Shown: positions 38,201 through 48,060 of the stretch, piece by piece | Layout of the letters: the number at the start of each line of letters is the position of its first letter | How positions within the stretch are numbered: position 1 is the stretch's first letter | Assembly: GCA_024349245.1 (NCBI GenBank) | Contig: JALDNG010000077.1 | Location: forward strand, 1,173,001-1,237,000 | Length of the DNA stretch: 64,000 bases | DNA from: Neodontobutis hainanensis | Taxonomy: Eukaryota > Chordata > Actinopteri > Gobiiformes > Odontobutidae | Direction: 5' to 3' | Notes under the pieces: generated by a model | Told to the model about the DNA's origin: nothing | Seen by the model: the letters and a program-made list of their open reading frames with translations, nothing else | Databases searched by the model: none | Translations under genes and position numbers: made by a program

Positions 38201-41200
38201 TTTTACTGATAGCCTTATTTCCAGCACACATCCTGAAAAACGTAGAGCTCAGTTATCAACAGCTTGTCTTCTTCCCATTTGACTATTTTGTCTTTGCAGC
38301 TGAGACGACTGCAGTTAACCCTCAAATGTGAGGGTTATTAAACATCCTTCAGCCATCTGCCGACTAAAAGTTTTGGACCAATTTGGAGTGCAACAGTGCA
38401 TGCCGAGGGCTAAGAGGGTTAAAAATGTTGCTGATGGTTTCACCCCTGCAGTTCAGCCTGGTTCAACCCTGTTGCTTCAGGCAGCACGGCTGATCATAAA
38501 CTATGCTGCAGCAATTTAGTATTTCTTTCTCTTAGAAAGCCATAGTGCAGACTGTACTTTATTTATTAGTACCAGTCTACCTCAATATACCTTCCATTGC
38601 TTTGTGTCCACTATTGATTTTGCTGCTGCGTTAAAATCCTTAAATTTTCTTTGGTGCTGTGTGAGAGTGTGAGAACAGTGTTGCTGTTGTTGTTACTGAG
38701 AACATAACTTGCCTTGCTCACCTGCCCACTGATTCATCAATCAGTGGTTGCTTTATGATCATCAACTACAAAGTGGTTTCTGTAAATGTAGTTTTGTCAT
38801 AAAAAAATATAACATCAATGTAGATAGCAAGAATCTCTATCTAGACCTTCTCTGTGAAATAAACACAAAGGCATATTTTACACAGTCTTTTTTGTGTCTT
38901 ATTTGTTCAAACACTAGCTCTTAAAGGGATTCAGTGGTGTTTTTTCATACTCAGACAATCAAACTTAAAGCTGCAGTAGATGAAAACCACCATCCCAACC
39001 TCCAATCCCCACAACAAAACAACAGTCTGCTATTATTTGACTTTATGTGGGCACATAATTGGCCATTGCTATATAAGACTCTCAAATTTCTCATAATTCA
39101 ATTCAATTCAATTGTTGATACACAACCGTCTAGAAAATGTTTTACATTTATCCACTTCTTACTTTGTTTCCCTTTTCTCTATTTGTGTTTTTCTCTTTGT
39201 AAGCAGATGTAGCTAGCGCTGGAATAGCCACTTTATCAGTCATATTGGCTACCATTCATTTAATGCCAACAGCCATTTGGAGCATCAATCTAATGCAGAC
39301 TTTAATTCAAACTCAATTCATGGATTTTTCTTATATTTGAGCCCCTTCTGCCTTATAAGCCCACATACAGGTCTATTTCCAAACTTGTCGACTGAAGGCA
39401 GAGCTCAGCTATTTAAGTTCCTGGGAGTTTCACAACCTTGCGCTTCAACCAGTGCATGCTCAAAGTACACAGGGAATGACTGATTTCATTTCATGTCCTT
39501 TTTTTCCTCTGCTGCCAAGGAATCGCACATGTCTGTAGTCTGTCCCTGCTGCTTGCTTGGAAAGGAATATCTAAGCTCTTCTGACAGATGCTGGCATTAT
39601 CACCCCTGTGTCCTACGCGCCACTGGAACTTGGCCCGCGCACAAATATGGACTTACAGGAGTTAACACAAGGCAGCAGAGACAGAAAGCATTGCATTGAT
39701 TCAGAATGGGCAAGATGGCAGTGCTTATTTTGGCTGAAGATGACGTTGTTTGTTATTGTGGTCCTCACTTGTACAGCTTCTGATTGGGGGAAAAAAACAT
39801 ATTGGGCAGGTTTTGCCAGAGGCGTTAAAAAAGAAGGGGAACCGACAGGCTTAGTCTACGGGCCTCTCAATGACGACACGCCCTCCACTCCATTGCACAC
39901 TGTGTCTGTCCATGAGACATCAATTAGCATCAACACTCCCAGTCCATCTGTGGTTCTACAGTCCCCTGGGAGCGTCAACATGGCTCCCGAAATGTTCCAC
40001 ACAGCAAAATGGAATTTTGTCTGTTTTTTGTATTTATTTATTTTAAAAAAATTTAAAGTTGCATTTGTTATTTTATTAAATCCTGTTATAATCTTACCTT
40101 TCTTTGGAACCTTTACCGTGGCTGTGTTGAAAATGCAAGACATAACTTGGCCTGGTGAGTCCACTGTGTGCTGTCTCAAACATTAAGGAATGCATCAAAA
40201 TATGTCCTTTGCCTGTGAGTGTGGAATAAACTTAAATGTCTGTCTGGTGCAGTGAAGTAGTCAGAATTATGATATATATATTTTTTAGACCTTTGGGAAT
40301 CATACCTGTGTGGTACACTGGGGGTCAGGTTGGTATAACACTCGAGCAAGTCAAATTATTACCTTAGTCTGATCATAATCTGAGTTTTAAACTGCATGTA
40401 TACACCTTACTCCGATTGGGGTGCAGTCACTTGAATTTCTCGAAATCGGAATAAAACAGCTGGATAATGCAGTTCATTGTCGGATTACTGCTGCATCTAT
40501 ATGGCTTACTCGATTAGGGTCAACACAGCGCACTGAGCATGTGCCTGAGCCGGACAGCAACACAAAGTCACACACGTAAAACTGATGAAAAAAAGAAGAA
40601 CAATGTTCATGTATATGTTACCTCTGAAGACCCCTGGAGGCTTGAGTCTCTACTGCGCTGTGAGCAAGGGAACGGCGCCTGCTGAGAGAAAATCTTAGTT
40701 TCTATCAAAATGAGAGGGTGAAAGTATCCCCGTGTACAGCTGCAATAAACAATAGAAAACGATTGCAGAAGTTTTTGGTTTACAGCTAACCTTTAAATTT
40801 ATAAAACAACGCACTGGAATAAGAAACTAATTACCTTGTGTTGTGCAAGTCCCTATTTTAAGCACAACAATAATATATATTACAAATCAACTGTCAAAAT
40901 AAGGAAAGAGTAGAGTAGTTCTATCTGCCAAAGAGAAAAATCTTACTGGAACCAATAGTAGCTGACAAAGGTTAACACTAGCCTCCAAATCCAGGACTTT
41001 GCCAGGATTGTGTTATCATGATGATGATCCAGATGTAATCCATTACATTAAACTCTTCGTGTAAGTAACTATTACTGTTTCTAATGTATAACCTGACTAT
41101 TTTTTCTTATGAGTTACATTAATTGCCTGTGCCTATTGACAAGCCATAAACATTAATTACACAAAAGTTTATGTTATTAATTGTTCATTGACCATTAATA

Positions 41201-41516
41201 TGATTACAAACATCATTAAACCTTTTGAAACATTGTTAGCAGTTGTACTCCCATTTCCCAAGCAATTTATATGTGGTAAACATGGTCAGCTATGTCCCAG
41301 GTTATATAGAAAAGGGACCCTTCAAATGTTAGTTTACTGTTATTCTTTGGCAAAAGGTTGGTGGACTTGAATTGAAAAGAGCCTCTTTTGCTAACCTTGC
41401 ACTGCAGCTGAATTTTTGCAAGATTTGTGAGTTTCCATCTTGTCCTGCTCAAAGCAAAGTCCGAACCTTGGCCTTACTGACTAGTGTCGAATGATGTGGC
41501 AGCTTTGACAGGTTTG
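35213..41516. other. pcdh19 5' region and gene-free upstream DNA
   Basis: The part next to the start codon (to about 35900) is probably 5' untranslated sequence; no transcript start can be fixed. From about 35930 to 36070 the DNA is CpG-rich and promoter-like. Beyond 36100 I see only short open frames without domains, a four-unit ATTCA tandem near 39095-39113, and a T-rich run near 37257-37268. No tRNA, repeat family or neighbouring gene is recognisable. Confidence 0.6.
36016..36066 (-). promoter_or_regulatory. pcdh19: candidate pcdh19 promoter elements: CCAAT box and GC box
   Basis: GCCAATCAG at 36016-36024 is a good NF-Y (CCAAT/Y-box) site; on the minus strand it reads CTGATTGGC. GGGCGGGGCC at 36057-36066 is a typical Sp1-type GC box, 32 bp away. 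Both lie in a CpG-rich stretch that includes GCGGCCGC near 35961, about 800 bp upstream of the pcdh19 start codon. This is a reasonable place for a TATA-less promoter. The strand and the target gene are inferred; it could also fire toward the plus strand. Confidence 0.45.
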
Positions 41517-41520
41517 TAGG
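41517..41520. repeat. left 4-bp target-site duplication of gypsy element
   Basis: TAGG directly before the 5' LTR, repeated at 50922-50925 directly after the 3' LTR. Confidence 0.7.
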
Positions 41521-42983
41521 TGTAACCCACCTGGTAAAAAGGGGTTATTTTAATTGTCTATGTTGAAATGTTGTTGATTTTACGTTTTATATATATTAAG
41601 AATTTTGTTTTGAAAACCGGAAGTTTATTGTGACGGATAACAGGAAGTAGTATGAAAAAACGCAGATAGCTTCACTTGCTCATTTGACGCACGGAGCATG
41701 GCTTCTACTTCCATTTGTTGATTAAAAAATTGGGAAAAAGGTATGACAAACAGGATGCAATGTCTTGAAAATTTCAAATGTTCAAGTCAGTTATCTAAAA
41801 TGCTAAAAACTCCTGTTTAGAGGTGGGAAACCCGTTTGAAGAAGCACTTTTATGTTTCTGTGGAAAGCCTTGGTAAGCTAGCACCCACATGTTCTCATTG
41901 ATTGTATGTATTGAGTTGCCCTTATGGTCATGTTAGCTAATTCTTTTGGGTAAATTGCATGTTTTTGAGTTGTTTTACAGAAATGTATGTTACTAAAAGT
42001 CATTTATTTAATTGTTGGGTAGAAAATTTATGATGATACATACTGTGTCATTAATATAAGTGCCATATTACACTGTAAAATCTAGTCACACTTGCTAAAT
42101 TCAATTGTGGGTCAAAGTAATAAGCATTTAAAGATAAAATTGTGCTTTCAAGTTATTTAAAACTGGTAAAACCAGCTAAGCTGGGCAATTGTCAATTAAA
42201 ACAATGTTTTCATTTATTTTATCTAAAATCCTATGTTGAAAATGGAAAAAATGAAACAATACAGACAACAAAAGATAGTAAAATGTGATCATATCACATT
42301 TCATTGTAATCACAAATAGTCTAATTGGACAAGATAAGACATTTATTGTGCAGTTAACTGTTGTTAACTGTGCTTAGTTATTTTTCTATGTGATGAAAGA
42401 AGATGGAAACGTTATGTTGTACAACACTTTAAATGAACCTTTAATGATTTTGACAAGCTTAATTACAATTTCATATAAGAATCTGGATTATAAAACCTGT
42501 TTTGCAAATACAGGTCAGGTCTTTGACACCATAGAAAAGTGATGCTTCCAGCTTTGGTGTCCAACAAGGTTGATGCTGAGACTATTCATTGATGGCGAGC
42601 CTCCCAGTTGAATTTGAGCTTCTACCACCTATACAAGGGATCCTGTGGTAGGATTGTGTCAGTCCTACTGTCTGACACCAACACGAACTACTTTGGATAC
42701 ATTCCATGACTTTTGACTATTCCCCATGACTTACGGACTTGAACATTAAGAGAGGTTGAGAGCAACAATTTCCGGAAAGAACACTTGTAAAGAGACATTT
42801 TATTTCTTTGTTTTTGTTTAACTGGATCCAGAGGTTACAAAATTGTTAATTGTATGTGCAATTTCTCTATCTGTCTTTTAACTAAAGTTCAGCTTCAACT
42901 ACAATTTCTTGTGTTTATTGCTATAATCTCAGCTCCTACGAATCTAGAGGTCCAGACGTGTACATACCTTGAAGTGGGTTACA
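41521..42983 (+). repeat. 5' LTR (1463 bp)
   Basis: Begins TGTAACCCAC and ends GTGGGTTACA, a perfect 10-bp terminal inverted repeat with the TG...CA ends of retroviral-type LTRs. A TATA-like run (TTTTATATATATTAAG, about 41585-41600) lies near the left end and could belong to the promoter. Compared by eye with the 3' copy, I found no substitutions, only three indels in short base runs. Confidence 0.95.
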
Positions 42984-42993
42984 CGGTAAAACG

Positions 42994-43011
42994 TGGCGAG
43001 CCAGCCAGGAG
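42994..43011 (+). other. candidate primer-binding site
   Basis: TGGCGAGCCAGCCAGGAG begins ten bases after the 5' LTR. Starting with TGG, complementary to the CCA end of a tRNA, is the expected form. I cannot name the tRNA; a search of the reverse complement against fish tRNA 3' ends would settle it. Confidence 0.5.
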
Positions 43012-43086
43012 CTTTGTGTAGCAATAGCATTAACCTTTTACTAGCAAAAGTGTAAGTTGAGTGTGAACTGGTACATTTTTACCAAA

Positions 43087-44337
43087 ATGGATGTGATTGA
43101 GAAAGAAAGTGTCAAGGTTCCCAATGCTGTGATTGTGTCAGGCTTGACAAATACTGATGTAGATGAAGAGATTTTTGACTATTTAAAGCAATATGGGTCT
43201 ATACACAGATGTATCAAAGTTTCAGAACCAACCTCAGAGTTCTTCGGTAAAGTCATTGTAGAGTATGCATCTGGTGTTGCTGTGGAGACACTTGAAAAAG
43301 ATTTACCCCTTGATAGAACAAGTGATTTAGATACTGATGTTGTCTTCCACATTGAGGCTTTATCTACTTTATACTCCTGTGAAAAGGGTACCGATCTCAC
43401 TAAGAGTTTTCTGTCAGACCTTCACAACATTGCTAAACTTAGTGGGAAACCTTTTGAACACCTGTTACGTGACGAACTGGCAAGAATAACTGGTCTAGTT
43501 AATGAATCCTTCCAGAGTGCAGAATCAGAGCATCATGGCACAGTAGTGGCACCTGCTGAGACAGTCATAGGCCCTATTTCCCCTGATGCCACTCAAACGG
43601 ATTCAGAGATTTATGATCAAAATCATATTGTTGAACCACAAGATTTAAGAACTCCTGTAGCTGCTATGCCTATTCTTAGAGCGTCTGCACCTTCGTTTCT
43701 GCCTTCCCCTGAACAACTTAACCCCCCTGAAGTTCAGCGTGTAGTGGTCGAACACATTGTCAAGAGTTCAGACTACTCCTCATCTCAGATACACGCACCA
43801 GTGAAAATCAGACCATTCTCCGGCAGAGTTCCCTGCCCTAACTTTGAAATTGATTATGACACATGGAGAAGCAATATTGAATGCCACTTAGCCGACCCCA
43901 CTATTCCCAGTGCACAGCTTGTGAGGCGCATTTTTGATAGCTTGCTTCCGCCTGCCTCAACTGTAGTCAAGTCGCTAGGTCCTCATGCTAATCCAAAAGC
44001 TTTCCTAGACCTGCTGGATTCAGCCTATGCTACAGTGGAAGATGGGGATGAGCTATTTGCTCAGTTTCTCAATGTCAATCAAAACTCCGGTGAGAAACCT
44101 TCCAACTATCTCCAAAGATTACAGACACTGTTGAATCGGATTGTGAAAATGAAAACCGTTTCTCCTAAAGATTCAGATAAACAGCTTTTAAAGCAGTTTT
44201 GTAGAGGCTGCTGGAACAATGCACTAATTAATGCACTTCAGCTTGAACAAAGAAAAGATAATCCACCCACTTTTCCAGAGTTTTTACTCCTTTGCGAACA
44301 GAGGAGGACAAACAAACTGCCAAAGCAAACAGAATGA
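43087..44337 (+). CDS. gag: RRM-like N-terminal domain and PNMA-type capsid (visible first frame)
   Basis: Gag makes the particle shell that packages element RNA. I chose the ATG at 43087 for its strong context (AAAATGG); an in-frame ATG at 43057 is possible. The first ~90 codons look like an RNA-recognition fold: an RNP2-like strand (AVIVSGLT), a helix (DEEIFDYLKQYG), then an RNP1-like strand (FGKVIVEYAS). PNMA proteins have a comparable N-terminal domain. After a variable Pro/Ser-rich linker comes the capsid (about 43800-44320): RPFSGR, then FEIDYDTWRSNIECHL, and later FLNVNQNSGEKPSNYLQRLQ, which parallels PNMA capsid blocks such as FSGR and the 'QNPGEKLSAYV' motif. This frame stops at 44337 after LLLCEQRRTNKLPKQTE, but the family-like continuation leaves it near 44285, next to short base runs. 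Confidence 0.85.
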   Translation: MDVIEKESVKVPNAVIVSGLTNTDVDEEIFDYLKQYGSIHRCIKVSEPTSEFFGKVIVEYASGVAVETLEKDLPLDRTSDLDTDVVFHIEALSTLYSCEKGTDLTKSFLSDLHNIAKLSGKPFEHLLRDELARITGLVNESFQSAESEHHGTVVAPAETVIGPISPDATQTDSEIYDQNHIVEPQDLRTPVAAMPILRASAPSFLPSPEQLNPPEVQRVVVEHIVKSSDYSSSQIHAPVKIRPFSGRVPCPNFEIDYDTWRSNIECHLADPTIPSAQLVRRIFDSLLPPASTVVKSLGPHANPKAFLDLLDSAYATVEDGDELFAQFLNVNQNSGEKPSNYLQRLQTLLNRIVKMKTVSPKDSDKQLLKQFCRGCWNNALINALQLEQRKDNPPTFPEFLLLCEQRRTNKLPKQTE

Positions 44338-44801
44338 AACAACATTTGGGGTTTCAAAACCAAAAGTACAAGCTGCAGCACACATGCACAAGGCATATCT
44401 GTCGGACGCATTTGATGCACAGTCGTTCTCTGATTCCCCATCAATTGTACAACAGATACAAAAACAAATAGTTGATCTGCAAGCTCAAATTGCTGCCCTC
44501 TCAACTCCAAAACGAGAAAAGTCTGCTTCCCAAAACCTGCAAAGAGAAAGGAAAAGGAGCAACAAAAGAGAAACCAGTTAAAGCGGCAACTTTAGAACCT
44601 ACCTCAGACGCCACACCAGGGACAGCTAAATCAAAACCAAAGCCATGGTACTGTTTCCGCTGTGGTGAGGATGGACATATTGCCACAAGTTGTACTGAAC
44701 CTCCTAATCCCACACTAGTGTCTGCAAAGAGATCTCTGTTAAAGGAAAAACAACAAGCTTGGGAAAAGGAGAACACGACCCCTGGAAAACATTTAAACTG
44801 A
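44338..44801 (+). pseudogene. gag C-terminal part with CCHC zinc knuckle; frame broken
   Basis: Continuation of gag spread over different frames. A helical, glutamine-rich segment (IVQQIQKQIVDLQAQIAALS) reads in one frame to about 44560; a basic linker and the zinc knuckle CFRCGEDGHIATSC (C-x2-C-x4-H-x4-C, about 44650-44695) read in another, which ends with TGA at 44799-44801. The switches are near 44345 and near 44550. The knuckle is the nucleic-acid-binding nucleocapsid module. The breaks look like short indels rather than programmed shifts; the final stop is different and is described with the slippery site. Confidence 0.75.
44792..44798 (+). promoter_or_regulatory. probable -1 ribosomal frameshift site (TTTAAAC)
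   Basis: The heptamer T TTA AAC is in the zinc-knuckle frame, with TTA and AAC as its last two sense codons and TGA immediately after. It is one of the most efficient known -1 slippery sequences. The protease frame is exactly the -1 frame and is already open here. This fits Gag-Pol made by -1 slippage. Only a weak possible stem (GGGAC at 44818-44822 with GTCCC at 44847-44851) is visible downstream, so the stimulating structure is uncertain. Confidence 0.7.
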
Positions 44802-45940
44802 ACAATGTTTTTATTGAGGGACAAATAGAAACAAATGAACCTGAAAGTCCCACAAGTGATAAAAAACCAAAAGCTAAACTCAAAGAACACAAAGTGACAC
44901 AAGTGAGAACATTACCTAAAGGGTTAGTTGGAAGGAAGAGTACTGCTAACGTTAAAGTTAATGGGCTTGAGTGTAATTCATTACTCGATACAGGTTCCCA
45001 GGTAACAACCATGTCCCTGTCTTTTTATAACCATTACCTTCCTGATCAGACCATACATCCAGTCGCTGACTTACTCGAGATTGAAGGAGCTAATGGTCAG
45101 GCAGTACCATACTTGGGGTATGTGCAAGTTACCCTCCAGTTCCCAAAAGAGTTCATAGCCACTCAGCCTGAGGTTGAGACACTTGCCCTTGTAGTGCCAG
45201 ACGTTCGATCCCACAGCCTCACCCCGTTGTTAATTGGGACTAATACACTTGATCCCCTTTTTGAACAGTTCTGTGATGAAAATTCTTTTCAAACTAACCC
45301 CTATTGTGGATATCACCAAGTCCTAAGAGCCCTATACATGCGCAACAAGAAAACCTCAGATGGTCGAATGGGCCTAGTGAACCTGCGCAATACCGAACCA
45401 AGTGTAATCCCTGCTGGTCAGAAGGTTGTACTGGAAGGATTTGCTAACATTCACAAAGCGGCTATAGAAAAATGTGTGCTACTCGAGCCACCTACTGTGT
45501 CATCCTTACCTGGGGGAATTTTTGTTGACTGTTGTCTCATAAATTTTCCAAGAGACTTTCCTTTTAAGGTGCCAGTAGTTTTGAGAAATGAAACTGATCG
45601 TGACATCTCCCTACCAGTCAGGTGTGTTATTGCTGAGCTTAGTGCTGTTAAAGAGATCATGCCAACTCAAAACCCAGCTAGTTGCAGTAGCCAACAGCAG
45701 TCTGTTTCCCAGGCAGACAAACGGCCTAGTTCTAACCTGACATTTGACTTTGGCGAATTGCTCCCTGAAAAGTGGAAAGCTCACATGACACAAAGGCTAA
45801 ACAGCTTTTCAGACATCTTTTCACACCATGATCTTGACTATGGGCATGCAACAAAAGTCAAACACTCAATAAAACTAAATGACGAGACCCCTTTCAAACA
45901 ACGCCACGTCCAATACACCCACAGGACTATGATGCAGTGA
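44798..45940 (+). CDS. pol, protease part and linker to reverse transcriptase
   Basis: The frame runs from the slippery site to a stop at 45940. A retroviral-type aspartic protease starts near 44940: NGLECNSLLDTGSQVTTMS holds the active-site DTG (the family's D-T/S-G), which acts as a dimer to cut Gag-Pol. A hydrophobic region with LALVVPD and PLLIGTNTL follows (about 45180-45250), the second part of the fold. Some 200 residues of linker precede the RT, with SFSDIFSHHDLDYGHATKVKHSI as the usual gypsy lead-in. The frame ends early: just before the RT (near 45905, at a short C run) the reading changes to the frame used by the RT. Confidence 0.88.
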   Translation: MNNVFIEGQIETNEPESPTSDKKPKAKLKEHKVTQVRTLPKGLVGRKSTANVKVNGLECNSLLDTGSQVTTMSLSFYNHYLPDQTIHPVADLLEIEGANGQAVPYLGYVQVTLQFPKEFIATQPEVETLALVVPDVRSHSLTPLLIGTNTLDPLFEQFCDENSFQTNPYCGYHQVLRALYMRNKKTSDGRMGLVNLRNTEPSVIPAGQKVVLEGFANIHKAAIEKCVLLEPPTVSSLPGGIFVDCCLINFPRDFPFKVPVVLRNETDRDISLPVRCVIAELSAVKEIMPTQNPASCSSQQQSVSQADKRPSSNLTFDFGELLPEKWKAHMTQRLNSFSDIFSHHDLDYGHATKVKHSIKLNDETPFKQRHVQYTHRTMMQ

Positions 45941-48060
45941 GGCGTCATTTGCAGGCTCTCCTTGAGGCGGGAATTATTAGGGAATCCGAATCTCCCTTTG
46001 CATCGCCTATAGTCGTGGTAAAAAAGAAAAATGGAGACGTCCGATTATGTGTGGACTATCGACGTTTAAACATACAAACAATCAAAGATGCATATGCATT
46101 ACCTAATCTTGAGGAGTCCTTTTCAGCCCTGAGTGGATCTCAGTGGTTTTCAGTAATGGATTTGAAAAGTGGATATTATCAAATTGAAATGACGGAAAGT
46201 GACAAGGAAAAAACTGCGTTTGTGTGCCCTCTCGGCTTTTGGGAGTGGAATCGCATGCCACAGGGAATCACTAATGCGCCAAGCACTTTCCAGCGTTTAA
46301 TGGAAAGATGCATGGGGGACATCAACTTACGTGAGGTACTTGTGTTCCTGGACGATATAATCGTTTTTTCAAAGACACTGGAAGAACACGAAACCCGTCT
46401 AACAAATGTTCTAAAGCGATTGCGAGAAAACGGATTAAAATTGTCACCCGAAAAGTGCCGGTTTTTCCAAACGTCGGTCCGCTATTTGGGACACATTGTT
46501 TCTCGAAACGGTGTCGAGACCGACCCCCAAAAGACCGAAGACCTTAAGACCTGGCCAATACCGCAGACCTTAAAGGACCTTAGGTCATTTCTTGGGTTCT
46601 CTGGGTACTACCGTAGGTTTGTGGAGGGTTACTCCAAGATCGTAAAACCCCTAACCAACCTAACCGCCGGTTACCCTCCAGTACGCAAAGGAGCTAAAAT
46701 CACAAACTTAGATACTAAGTACCACAACCCAAAGGAACCGTTTGGTGAACGATGGACCAAAGCGTGCCAAGCCGCTTTTGAACAAATTATTAAAAAACTT
46801 ACGTCAGCACCAGTCTTAGGGTTTGCCAATCCCAGATTGCCTTACGTAGTTCATACTGATGCGAGCACAACAGGCCTTGGCGCGGCGTTATACCAAGAGC
46901 AGGATGGTCATTCACGAGTTATTGCCTATGCAAGTCGTGGTCTCTCTCAATGCGAAGCCCGCTATCCAGCCCATAAGTTGGAATTTTTAGCTCTAAAATG
47001 GGCCATTACCGAAAAATTCCATGATTACTTGTATGGCAATGTTTTCACAGTGATTACCGATAATAATCCCTTGCGATACATCTTAAACAAGGCAAAACTA
47101 GATGCAACTGGCTACCGCTGGTTAGCAGCCTTGTCTACATTCACTTTTGACATCAAGTATCGCGCAGGCAAGCAAAATCAAGATGCCGATGGCTTGTCAA
47201 GGAGGCCTCATGGTGAACTTATGAATGACAGTGCATCTCAAGAAGAGAGTCAAAGAATCCATGAGTTTACCTCACACCATCTTGTGCCTCTGAACGTTGT
47301 CCAAGCCACTTATGAACTTCACACTGTTTTCCAAAATGACCCTGAACTGTCCACATGTTACATTGAGTCACTTGCTGTTCATCCGGATGCTATTCCATCA
47401 GCATTTGTAGATGATGGTGATGAAAAACTTAGTGGCATACCAACAGTTCCTAAGTACAGTGAGGTAGAGATTGCTGCACTGCAGAGAGCAGACCCGTCAA
47501 TCAGTGTGATAATTAAGTTGATTGAGACAGGAGAACCCGCCCCCACTGTTAACTGCCCAGAACTCCAGCTTATGCTCAAAGAAATGAGTCGCTTTGAAAT
47601 GAAAGACAATCTGTTGTTTCGGAAAAGACAATGTGATAACCAAACAGTGTATCAACTCGCCTTGCCAAAAACTCTGAGAAACCCCGTACTTCATAGTTTA
47701 CATGATGAAATGGGCCATTTAGGAGTTGAACGAACAGTTGAGTTAACCAGATCTCGTTTCTATTGGCCTAAGATGGCTCTGGATGTTGAGTTAAAAATCA
47801 AAAAGTGTCCAAGGTGTGTCAAAAGAAAAAGCCAACCCGACAAGGCAACACCTTTAGTCAACATACAGACAACTCGACCAATGGAACTTGTCTGTATGGA
47901 TTTCTTGTCCATTGAACCTGACAGTCACAATGTAAAGGATGTCCTAGTCATAACGGACCACTTTACTAAATATGCAACAGCAATTCCGACTCGAAACCAA
48001 AAAGCCTTAACTGTAGCCAAATGTCTATGGGAACAGTTTTTCCTCCATTCGGGTTCCTGA
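45937..48060 (+). CDS. pol: reverse transcriptase, RNase H and first part of integrase
   Basis: A 707-codon intact stretch. RT copies element RNA into DNA: motifs PFASPIVVVKKKNGDVRLCVDY, MDLKSGYYQIEM, FVCPLGFWEWNRMPQG and the catalytic VFLDDIIVF (about 46345), then FLGFSGYYRRFV. RNase H follows (VHTDASTTGLGAALY, about 46850; HKLEFLALKWAI; VITDNNPLRYIL), with its Asp and Glu residues present. The integrase zinc domain has HDEMGHLGV and CPRC (about 47700-47820), and the core starts with the first catalytic Asp in ELVCMDFLSI (about 47895). The upstream family-like sequence reads in this frame from about 45907, before the ATG, so the ATG at 45937 is not a true start. The frame stops at 48060 in the middle of the integrase core. 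Confidence 0.95.
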   Translation: MRRHLQALLEAGIIRESESPFASPIVVVKKKNGDVRLCVDYRRLNIQTIKDAYALPNLEESFSALSGSQWFSVMDLKSGYYQIEMTESDKEKTAFVCPLGFWEWNRMPQGITNAPSTFQRLMERCMGDINLREVLVFLDDIIVFSKTLEEHETRLTNVLKRLRENGLKLSPEKCRFFQTSVRYLGHIVSRNGVETDPQKTEDLKTWPIPQTLKDLRSFLGFSGYYRRFVEGYSKIVKPLTNLTAGYPPVRKGAKITNLDTKYHNPKEPFGERWTKACQAAFEQIIKKLTSAPVLGFANPRLPYVVHTDASTTGLGAALYQEQDGHSRVIAYASRGLSQCEARYPAHKLEFLALKWAITEKFHDYLYGNVFTVITDNNPLRYILNKAKLDATGYRWLAALSTFTFDIKYRAGKQNQDADGLSRRPHGELMNDSASQEESQRIHEFTSHHLVPLNVVQATYELHTVFQNDPELSTCYIESLAVHPDAIPSAFVDDGDEKLSGIPTVPKYSEVEIAALQRADPSISVIIKLIETGEPAPTVNCPELQLMLKEMSRFEMKDNLLFRKRQCDNQTVYQLALPKTLRNPVLHSLHDEMGHLGVERTVELTRSRFYWPKMALDVELKIKKCPRCVKRKSQPDKATPLVNIQTTRPMELVCMDFLSIEPDSHNVKDVLVITDHFTKYATAIPTRNQKALTVAKCLWEQFFLHSGS

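Noticed and set aside
39608..40186. A 192-codon plus-strand open frame with a hydrophobic stretch
   Set aside because: No recognisable domain; the hydrophobic part comes from a T-rich tract, and a 107-codon frame overlaps it on the other strand.
40340..40570. Possible degenerate non-autonomous DNA transposon with words like GCATGTATACACCTTACTCC
   Set aside because: The wording resembles fish repeats, but no terminal repeat or target duplication could be found.
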